Source of the DNA: Glandiceps talaboti
Lineage: Eukaryota; Hemichordata; Enteropneusta; Spengelidae
NCBI RefSeq assembly: GCF_964340395.1
Contig: NC_135559.1
Coordinates: 6,741,259-6,803,258, forward strand
Length of the DNA stretch: 62,000 nt
Direction: 5' to 3'
In this document: piece by piece, positions 53,326-62,000 of the stretch
Layout: each line of letters opens with the position of its first letter
Position numbering within the stretch: the stretch's first letter is position 1
Program-made: the position numbers and the translations under genes
Notes under the pieces: generated by a model
What the model was told of the DNA's origin: nothing
What the model saw: the letters and a program-made list of their open reading frames with translations, nothing else
Databases searched by the model: none

Positions 53326-54044
53326 CTGTAGCAATGTTAGTGAGATTGTGTGGAGCCCGGCGACGTTTTGTTTTAAGGTTTATGATTTTCGTTGTAAACC
53401 TTTTAAAATATAAAACAACTAGACACAGACACATGGCCACCACTGGTTTGATGTCTGCATGGTGGGTGGAACATTGGTTCATTTCATTTAGACAAAATGG
53501 GAGCAACAAACTGTATTCATTCAATCTTGCATAAAGCAGAGAGAGTCAACAGCAACCTGCAATGTTCTGTAACAGTCTGGGAACGATTTAACCACTTGCT
53601 AATTTATAAGTTAAAAGATCACTTAGTGGAAATGTTAGCTATCGGATGATACAAAATGTCAACATTTGTCGTATATTTCCCCCCGGGTGCTATTTTGATA
53701 TTTTCTACAATATAACAGTTTGTATTTACCTTGGCAGCATATGGACATGTGGGGCTGGTGTTTTGGAGTTGAACATACGTTTTCTCAAAATGATCCCCAA
53801 GCTCAGGTCCGATGACCAAAGCCAAAGTGACACCCCAGTAAAGACCACATTTTCCAAAGTGATACCCCCTTCCCCCACACACATATACACACACTTAACA
53901 TATCATTTTATAGGTCTTACTATAGTGATGTTACTATAAGTATAACACCATAAGAATGCCTTCTGTAAAGCCTTCATCGATTGGTTCCTTTACCCATTGT
54001 CAGATTGTGAAATTCTTAGTTACCATATAATTAATTTCTAAATG

Positions 54045-55025
54045 TTATCAATTATGCAAATGACCCACTGAAATTACATCAACCGGCTATAATTATGCAA
54101 ACAATGCCCCATTCAAATTAAAAACTACATCAGCCGGTTAAAATTACACAAATGCCCCATTGAAATTAAAAAACTACACCAGCCAGCTATAGGGGGCATA
54201 TGCACTTTGTCATCAACAGTGTATGTCCAGAAGTTATGTGAAATTACGTTCATGTCATAAAGCTCAGACACACAATACTTGTCAAAAAGGCTTAGCATTT
54301 GAAAATTTTCTGCAACAATTTACTATTTAAAAAATAACACATCAAACAATACGTCAGCATGAGGCGACTTCTTCAATGTTACAACGTCATGATGTGTTTA
54401 AGACTACATAAACGTCTGGTCTGTAGACCCACGTGATCTGATACTGTGTAAGTTGTTGCAGAAACGAAACTCATCAGATGCTAAGCCTTTTTGACAAGAA
54501 GTGAGGAATTGTATAAGCCTACATTCTTCAGATACTGTCTATTGTATTGCCGAAAATCAATAATTATGCAAATGATTCATTAAATTAAATGCTACATTTT
54601 AGAGGACACGTGTATTTTGTTTTCACCAATGAATATACTAATTATTTGAAATTTGAAGAATGCATTAATGTCTAAAATCGCCAAATTGTTAACTATGCTA
54701 ATGGATTATTAAATATTTGAAAAGAAACTGCAATTGACAAGATAGGTAGGATATGTTCATTTTGTTATCATGAATGTACTCGCAAGTTATACTCGCTCAT
54801 TTCAAATGCATAATTGACAAAATCATTAATTATGCAAATTATTCATTATATTTGAAATCTGCACCAACGAGCTTTTGTAGGATAATTGTGCTTTGATATC
54901 ATCAATATATGTACTAGATTATCTGAAATTTGAATCTTCCGTTCAAAAGATAGTGCATATACAGAAAGTCAAGAATTATGCAAATTACTCATTATGGTTA
55001 AAAGATACATCATAAAGCTTTATAC
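54045..55025. repeat. Degenerate tandem array built on AATTATGCAAAT units
   Basis: At least five diverged units begin with AATTATGCAAA(T/C) (near 54050, 54090, 54560, 54828, 54973). Each is followed by a CATT-containing stretch, a TACAT or CTGCA..ACC motif, and TTTTGT/TTTGATATCAT then GTACT. Spacing is irregular. An inverted-repeat element (54279-54498) is inserted in the array. Confidence 0.6.
54279..54498. mobile_element. 220-bp inverted-repeat element
   Basis: The left arm CTTGTCAAAAAGGCTTAGCA and the right arm TGCTAAGCCTTTTTGACAAG are perfect 20-bp inverted repeats. Similarity continues inward (TTTCTGCAACAA / TTGTTGCAGAAA). No clear target duplication and no coding capacity. Confidence 0.85.
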
Positions 55026-56560
55026 AATACATGAGCTCGACAACCCAGGATATAGTTGATTTTTCACCCTACAGACAGAGATACACATGTTCAGCTAAAG
55101 ACGCCATGTACACTTATCAAGGGCACACCTAGCTCCTACCAAATACGCACACGGCAGCCATGAAATCACATACTCTTAAACTCGGAGCAAGTTTAGGGGA
55201 CGGATATATTTGGAGGCCTCCCATAGAGGTGTGCTATTGGCTCAGGAGAGTTTTACAGTGTGATCACGTTTCCATGGACATCAAACCGAGCTACCTCAAC
55301 CCCCCCCCCCCCCCACCCATGGGAGTTCTTTTGTAGCTGTATACATTATAAATAGAATAAAATCGACTTTTGGACGTCCGAACCCAGCACCCTCAACGGC
55401 GATCATGATTTCAACCTGGGTTTGTACTGCTCATGTATCATATCTACCACTAATTAACGTGTGCATTGTCAAATTACTATTAAACAATTTTCAGTGAATA
55501 CAAGGTGGTCGTCTGATCAAAAATGTTACTACATTGACGAACTAGAGTAGTTTTCATGTGGTGACAGATTCAAAACCTACCTTTCGTTCCAGATTTCATC
55601 TTTTACTTATGAACAGAAATGCCCCGGTTGCAGCTAGTCTACTTGTGATAGTGATGCGATGAACCGTGTGCAAAAAAAAACTACAAACAAAATACACTAC
55701 CTTCACATTAAGACATCAGTAAGTTACGACCACTAAACTTTAATCATGGAAATGTATTGGAATTTTATCGATTGATTGTTTATTCATATATGCATGTATG
55801 CAAGTGTTTAGATGGCCAACATCTAATGACGCGCAATTATCAAAGTGAGCGAAAATGATTTATGACATGTGAACGTCAAAGCTTATCTGAAAAGTAAACT
55901 TTCCCGCCAAAACAGTATGTAAAATGTAAATATAAGATACTTTAAAAAGACACCCAGATGTTACATTGGAATAAGCAGGACTGTTTACTTTGACAGCACA
56001 TGGTTGGGTTATTGACTTCCGCCAAACTCGATATTTAACCAATGAATCATTTCAAATATATCCACTTCATGATCTCCTCGATCGAATATAGATGTTTTGT
56101 AAGTGGAAATTAGTGTTAATAGTTTCTTGTGTCTCCTTGACACGTTTTTATTGCTCAAACTCTACTTGTAGCCAGGACTTTTGTCGTGTGCAAGTCTGAG
56201 TTTTACATTTTTGGTGCCATTTTCTATGAGTAAAATATGTATGGTTGTGGATAACACTTGTAGCCATTCTGTAGATTCTGCTTTTTACTTCGCACGCGTG
56301 ATGTTTCCTCCTAAAATGTGATTTATTTTACCCAGCTCAAATCAAAATATATTGACCAGTATTTCTACAGTACTCTACCTTTTGTTCACAGTTATGATCA
56401 TCTGGTTAAAATGATGGATTATAGATATTTTACACACTGAATCTATCACACATTAACACTCACGCAGGACTAATAAAGTCTGATTTAGTGGAACTGTAAC
56501 CAGATGTTGAAAATGTAAGCCTGCGTTCTTTGTATTATAGGCCGATATCCTTTGGCTATA
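55026..56560. other. Intergenic sequence, nothing recognised
   Basis: No exon, RNA gene or transposon boundary supported. A 13-bp C-run at about 55300 and a short A-run are the only low-complexity features. Confidence 0.5.
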
Positions 56561-56564
56561 ACAA

Positions 56565-56721
56565 GATGTCGGCTAATCGTTCATTGCTATTTTACCTTCG
56601 TTATTTTGCCTGAATTGACCTCTAGAGGAGGCGATCAGGATAAAAAGGTAAACATGTACTACGAAGGTCAATTCAAGAAAAATAACGAAGGTAAAATAGC
56701 AATGAACGATTAGCCGACATC
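56565..56721. mobile_element. 157-bp near-perfect hairpin element
   Basis: GATGTCGGCTAATCGTTCAT (56565 onward) pairs with ATGAACGATTAGCCGACATC (to 56721). Pairing continues through GCTATTTTACCTTCGTTATT / AATAACGAAGGTAAAATAGC and TGAATTGACCT / AGGTCAATTCA, giving arms of about 55 bp around a 45-bp loop. Typical of a foldback MITE; a hairpin-forming RNA is an alternative. Confidence 0.85.
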
Positions 56722-56740
56722 TACATCGGATTTTAATCAG

Positions 56741-57256
56741 ATTGATGGTGATGGTGATTGTGAAATGATGATGATGGTGGTGGTGGTGGTGGTGGTGGTG
56801 GTGGTGATGGTGGTGGTGGTGGTGGTGGTGATATCGATGGTGATAGTGATGATGATGCTGTGGCGGTGGTGGTCGTGGTGGTGGTCGTGGTGATGGTGAT
56901 CATGAGCTGTGGTGGTGGTGGTGGGGTGGTGGTCATGATGCTGTGGTAGTGGAGGTGGGGTGGTGGTCATGAGCTGTGGTGGTGGTGGTGGGGTGGTGGT
57001 CATGATGCTGTGGTAGTGGAGGTGGGGTGGTGATCATGAGCTGTGGTGGTGGTGGTGGGGTGGTGGTCATGATGCTGTGGTAGTGGAGGTGGTGGTGGTG
57101 GTGGTGGTGGTTGCGGCGGTGTCATTGACGACAAGGGTTGTGGTTGTGGTGGGACCGGTGGTAGTGAGGGCGGTTACTGGTGGTGGTGGTGGTGGTGGTG
57201 GTGATCATGATGCTGTGGTGGTGGTGGTGGTGGTGGTGGTGGTGGTGGTGGTGGCT
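56741..57256. repeat. GGT-rich minisatellite with a higher-order 66-bp unit
   Basis: Long GGT runs at both ends. Between about 56900 and 57095 there is a higher-order repeat alternating CATGAGCTGTGGTGGTGG and CATGATGCTGTGGTAGTGG blocks, each followed by GGGGTGGTGGT, repeated about three times. Strongly G-rich on the plus strand. Confidence 0.95.
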
Positions 57257-57837
57257 AGAATCATGCTTCCCGGGGACACACTTCCCTTAAAAATCAAAGT
57301 TCTTAAATCTCTTCTGAACTTACTACCAAAGCAAAGTGACTATAGCGTTTCAGAACTTACTACCAAAGCAGTGACTATAGGGCTTCAATTAGGCGACAAG
57401 GAGTTTTTTTATGTCTCACACAGTTTTTTTTGTTACAAATTACATAAAATAAATACAGTCATTGATAGCGCGCAAGCATATAAAACGATACATTTTATCT
57501 CATTGTGAACACAAATCAACATCACTGTCAGATGAAACAAGGAATAGTCAAAGACAGAACAGTTTATTTGTGTTCACAGTGAGATAAAATGTGTCATTTC
57601 ATGTGAGAGCACGCTATCAGTGCCTGTATTTTGTTTGAGGTTAAAAACACCATGCCACCAAATTGCAACTCTGTAGTCTTTCTGGTTTTGTAGTAGCATA
57701 TGAAAACTTGATTATCTTTGAAATGATAAAAGGGGGGAATTGTATTACAACTGTTAGTCATTTATCTCCCTATGCTAAGTATTCTCTGGTCATAACCACG
57801 TTCTATTCTACGTTGTTAATTTTGATATCATTTAATA

Positions 57838-58081
57838 GGGAACGTGCAATCCAGACTGAGCATGCTCAGATGCAAAGGACTGTGGGATTATCTGTGGTTA
57901 TCGTAATACCCAATCTGGAGCTACCAATAAAATAAACCTCCCGCAAAGGTCAGGGTGACTATAAATTGATTATCTGTGGTTACAAACAATGTAACAATAT
58001 TGTTTACAATACTAATGTATTAGCATTTATTATCCCATTTCCCATGATGCAACATTCAACATGGCGGGTTTGCAAGTTCCC
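57838..58081 (-). mobile_element. 244-bp MITE with TIR GGGAACTTGCAA, copy 2 (inverted)
   Basis: Ends GGGAACGTGCAA and TTTGCAAGTTCCC, flanked by TA (57836-57837, 58082-58083). It aligns end to end with the reverse complement of 51679-51922. One TIR mismatch (CTT to CGT). Confidence 0.9.
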
Positions 58082-58434
58082 TATTTTAAAACCCTGATTC
58101 CCCAATTTTTTTATTTATTTTATATGAGAATGACCTTTAAAAACTATCAATGTGGTGGGACCTTTTCTGCAAAAACTTCCCCGTCTCTTCCCTGGGATTC
58201 TAACCCAGGATCTCCTGACTATTAATCATGAGCTTTAACAATATAACAACTACACGCACTGGGAGGCAATGTTAAAAAAAAAATGTGTTTTTATTGAAAC
58301 ATTGGAACAGGGAGTGGGTCATGTTTTAGAGAAAGGAAATCGAAGGAGGGTCACTTTTTAGCACAATGGACTATGGAAAGGGTCATATTTTATGCCACAG
58401 ACTGAGGTTGATTTCCCCGGGGCTTCCCCCTTTA

Positions 58435-58610
58435 TAATAATAATAATAATAATAATAAATTTATTGCCAGAAAGGTTTACAAAATACTCTAATCTTATCT
58501 ACAAATGTACACATATAATGATATATCAAAATTAACAAGTCATATGTGCCGTAAAATAGAACAATGTAGAGGATTACAAACACCTTTCTGGCTAGGGCCA
58601 CAAAAATAGT
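58435..58610 (-). mobile_element. LINE-like 3' end with (ATT)n tail
   Basis: On the minus strand, GTTTGTAATCC...AAACCTTTCTGGCAATAAA followed by TTTATTATTATTATTATTAT (58435-58457). A UTR ending in AATAAATTTATT(ATT)n is typical of CR1-like retrotransposons. The ends AACACCTTTCTGGC and GCCAGAAAGGTTT are also inverted repeats of each other, so a short foldback origin is possible. Confidence 0.5.
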
Positions 58611-60400
58611 TCTTAGGAACTAGTCGAGCTCGTAATTGTAATTACTGATGGACTTTCCAGATCATCATTCTTTGAAAAGAACGTCAACCTTCTTAACAAT
58701 TGTATATTTGACCATATAAAATGTAAATGAATGGTACCTGGCTTTTACTTTCCCGGTTTAATCCCTTCAGTCAAATAAATCATCCATTCCTGTTTGTTTG
58801 TTTGTTTATCATTTAAAATTTTTAAATTTTATTTCAAATTGCTTGTTTGATTCACTACCTAACACTGCTACAGAGTGTCGTCTGAAAATGAATATTTCAA
58901 TAAAGATCACATTTTTGAAATGTCAGGGACGGGGAATATTACAAATATCTACTCACCTTGTTCTGTATAGACCCAGTTTTCCGAACCTTGATGCGATATT
59001 AAAGCAGTGCCACTTATAACGTCTAATCGGGTTGCAATACTTTACTAATGACGGCCGACACACATCGTTGTAGCACACATCTGGCATATTCATGCAAATA
59101 CGCAATCAACAGTCAAAAGCAAGAAGCTTCATCGATGTAACATCTGTGTAACGTCATCAAAGCGATAAATCTGTTTTAGTGCCTGATGAGTTGGTAAATG
59201 TGGATGCAAAAGATAGATATATATAGGTCGGTAGCTAGGTAGCTAGGTAGGTGTGAAGATTAGTAGATTTTGTGTTCTTCCTCTTGGGCTTTAGTTTTCA
59301 ACATTTTACTAGTTAAACTTATCTAGTGTTCTTTTATGTGATACATAATATAGAGGAACTGGTGCCAAACATTTAATTGTCGACAGTCAATCGATCATGC
59401 TTATTTTCCCCGTCAGGCAAAAATTAAAAAAACTTTCCGATAACATGACTTCAGAAAATGGCGTAGGAATTTTATTTTGTTTTACATTTTATTTTTTTAA
59501 AGACAATATACTCTTTGGTCACAATACTTCCGTAACAGTTGATGTGTTGTAAAAAGAAGTAAATGAAGATAATTGCGTTATTCAGCAGTAGACAAACACA
59601 ACATGCAGACTGTTATATTCTAGGCTGAAATGACATCGTTTCTCTGTGGAATGTCATTTAACAGAAAGTAACCAAAAATTCTTGGTCAGAAAATCTACAG
59701 AGAAATTGAAATAAACTGTACAAATTTGACCTTTTTGCATGTACGTGTAAAAAAAATGTTTAGGGTCGGCGGCTTAAATTCGGGTCGGTTGGGCTATCGA
59801 AAACACACTATTTTTTTTTCATTTGGCCTTACCTGTTTTGTTTGATTTCGACTTTGAAACCATCGTTCATTTATTCAGAATATTAGTCTAAAAGACTTTG
59901 ACTGATTTTAAATACTCGTGTCACCTGGCGCATTACGTAACAACTCTGGTAATCACACAGATTTTGACGCAGACAAAAAGGATTTACAAAATGACACGTT
60001 TTCATTATAGAACAAAATCAAAGACGTTATTTTTTGGAAAAATTCTGAAAATCGTATACATAATTTTTCTCAGAGTAATGTTACGTCACTCCTCAAGTAA
60101 AATGACTCGTACAGAATTTTACACTTTTTATTACTCGGGTGAAAATATTTACTTAAAAAAACTCGATTGAAATATTGTAGAATAATACTAGCGTCGACGA
60201 ATGTCTAAACATACATATGGCTTAAAATCATCTTGTGACTGTTGTTAGTATACAGTTGTTGGCGTGATAGTGATTTTCTCGACACACTATTTATAAATAT
60301 ATTATGCCATTATGTGTTATGCCCGAGTGCCAGGTTTGAATTCTTGATCAATTACTTATTCCGTATGAATTAATTATTCTAGTTAGGCCTCAGGCCCCCC
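58611..60400. other. Intergenic sequence, no gene recognised
   Basis: No exon supported. A patch at 59756-59833 (TTTAGGGTCGGCGGC ... TTTGGCCTTACC) resembles the ends of the 61405-61748 element family. A C-run lies near 60391. Confidence 0.45.
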
Positions 60401-60573
60401 CCCCCCACCCAAAGATAATTTGCCAAAATTAACATTTGTTTCAGAAAATTAGTATGTACTAGTACGTGACTTATCATGAATACAAAGCCAGTATGTTGTG
60501 AGAAAAATATACAGCTAAAAGTTTATTTTGTAGGATGAGAATTAAAATGGTTCAACTCCCCCCCCCCGCCGCC

Positions 60574-60853
60574 ACCACCACCACCACCACCACCACCACC
60601 ACCACCACCACCACCACCACCCTCAAACAATGAACTATTCTAAATCTCGCCTCTAAGTATACTTCAATAGGTTCCTTACTACGCTTGTCAAAAACCTTAA
60701 GTTACCCCTCAAAAACTCATGACAACGTGCACGGGCAAATTGTATGGTGACGTCAACAGTCTTGAGTAAATTGGCATTGCTAATGACAACAAGTGTGTAC
60801 GTTCACATTGCTGACGTCAACAAAATGCGTGTTTTGATTGTTTTGATTGATGT

Positions 60854-60911
<58 letters not shown>

Positions 60912-60919
60912 CAATCATC

Positions 60920-60961
<42 letters not shown>

Positions 60962-60975
60962 CCATCATCACCACG

Positions 60976-61036
<61 letters not shown>

Positions 61037-61064
61037 CCACCACCACCACCACCACCACCACCAT
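60574..61064. repeat. (CCA)n and very long (CAT)n/(CAC)n microsatellites
   Basis: CCA units at 60574-60621. CAT units at 60856-61064, about 200 bp with a few interruptions and CAC units at the end, are followed by ATTC and ATCC runs to 61115. Poly-His, poly-Ser, poly-Asp and poly-Ile frames here are artefacts. Confidence 0.95.
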
Positions 61065-61404
61065 TCATTCGTTCGTTCATTCATCCATCCATCCATCCAT
61101 TCATTCATTTAAATCACCAAGGTTACAGCAACAGCCGCCACTCGAACTATCTATATCCGTATGAATAGATATTTATGTTAAAATATATTGACATATGTCA
61201 CAAAGCTACTTAGTACATATTTGCATCAATACACCATTATATCATCCTAGTGCACAGGGAGCTCGTCTTCAATCTGTGAAAAATTTGCAATAATTAATTT
61301 TAGATGTATAAATGTTTTGAATTTATTAAACTAAATTAAAATAAAATTATCAAATTCTTTGTCTGAGCTTTGTGCAGTACGATAATAGCTGTGTGTTTCT
61401 ATTT

Positions 61405-61748
61405 AGGCCTAACAAAAAAATTGCGTGGTTCCGATTACGCTCAATTTTAGAATAGTTGGGGTAGGTAGATTTTTTATTTTATTTTTTTATATTTGTTTTC
61501 AAATGTGAGTGTCTAGCTCAGGTAGTTATATTTTATGGACTCTGTGTTATTGGTTTCTTTTCATCAGATGCCACAGCCATTACAATTTTGTATTGTCTTT
61601 TTGAGTTGACGTCAGTTTCCGCATCCACTATTTCTCGTGAGACTTCACAATTTTTTGCAATTTTATTGTTTTTTCTCGAATATGTAAAAATCGTTAAGGG
61701 TGGGGGGGGGGGGGTCAGGTAACCGGAACCAAAACCATTTTTAGGCCT
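61405..61748. mobile_element. 344-bp TIR element (AGGCCTAA...TTAGGCCT)
   Basis: The left end AGGCCTAACAAAAAAATTGC then GTGGTTCCGATTACGC is matched in inverted form by GTAACCGGAACCAAAACCAT then TTTTTAGGCCT at the right end. The interior (GGGGTAGGTAGATTTT, CTCTGTGTTATTGGTTTCTT, TCCGCATCCACTATTTCTCG) is shared with about 9655-10030. Non-coding MITE. The G-run at 61700-61714 is internal. Confidence 0.8.
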
Positions 61749-62000
61749 TATGTGCTGGGCATTGTGCAAGACCCGGATGTTGTCATGAGCTATTATAGTC
61801 GGTCGTGAAATCAGCGGAAAATTCGTAGACATTTGAGCGTATCTTTTCAAGTTGCGTCGTTGGTGTTATGTATTTATATAATACGCGAAAGTTTATATGC
61901 GGTTTTACTTTATTGTAATGTATACGTAAATATCTAGCTATGAGCAAATCTAGATACTTTCGGCTGGAATGGAATGGGAAAAAGAATTTCCCTCAAATTA

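Noticed and set aside
57077-57508. 143-codon frame beginning with a poly-Val stretch
   Set aside because: The first two thirds are the GGT minisatellite; the remainder has no conserved motif.
60744-61164. Poly-His, poly-Ser, poly-Ile and poly-Asp frames
   Set aside because: Pure (CAT)n/(CAC)n repeat translated in different frames; no flanking coding signal.

Overview
This is a eukaryotic, AT-rich, intron- and microsatellite-rich genomic window, most likely from a cephalochordate (amphioxus, Branchiostoma). I infer this from several calmodulin (CaM) and CaM-like genes with a five-exon layout whose first intron follows the ATG directly, and from a CaM with Phe at position 99 and a C-terminus KMMTSK, which I remember as amphioxus-like. 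No database could be searched.

The left two thirds (about 2.9-42.7 kb) is a calmodulin cluster of four genes in order + + - -. Gene 1 (2945-7294, +) is a diverged calmodulin-like gene whose second EF-hand has lost the position-12 Glu. Gene 2 (10505-20033, +) encodes a near-canonical calmodulin. Gene 3 (24002-29315, -) encodes an intact but unusually substituted calmodulin. Gene 4 (31796-41451, -) encodes another near-canonical one. Exon sizes are identical in genes 2-4 (3, 31, 144, 243 and 29 coding bases), and all splice sites are GT-AG. Genes 3 and 4 lie in a direct tandem duplication (about 22.74-30.61 and 30.61-42.67 kb) whose three edges all carry TATCTAGATT. Gene 2 is an inverted, older relative facing gene 3 tail to tail. 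The three CaM genes share a promoter with an octamer ATGCAAAT, a TATA-like block, a 5' leader and large intronic blocks.

The right third holds one further confident gene: a single-exon (in its visible part) type II membrane protein with an SGNH/GDSL-hydrolase domain (48325-49992, -). Next to unit B (42.67-43.13 kb) is a broken non-LTR retrotransposon reverse transcriptase. The rest (43-48 kb and 50-62 kb) is repeat-dominated: TIR elements, LINE-like tails, tandem repeats and very long simple repeats.

The most unusual signal is a set of very small (15-37 bp) palindromic or half-palindromic insertions built on CATAGAC../..GTCTATG or CAGACCACT/AGTGGTCTG. They are flanked by 6-8 bp direct repeats, and for several the paralogous calmodulin unit preserves the empty site. 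Other notable points are a minisatellite in gene 1 that reiterates the exon-4 splice donor, three perfect CREs in gene 1 intron 3, and microsatellites that arose just downstream of exon 3 in all four genes.
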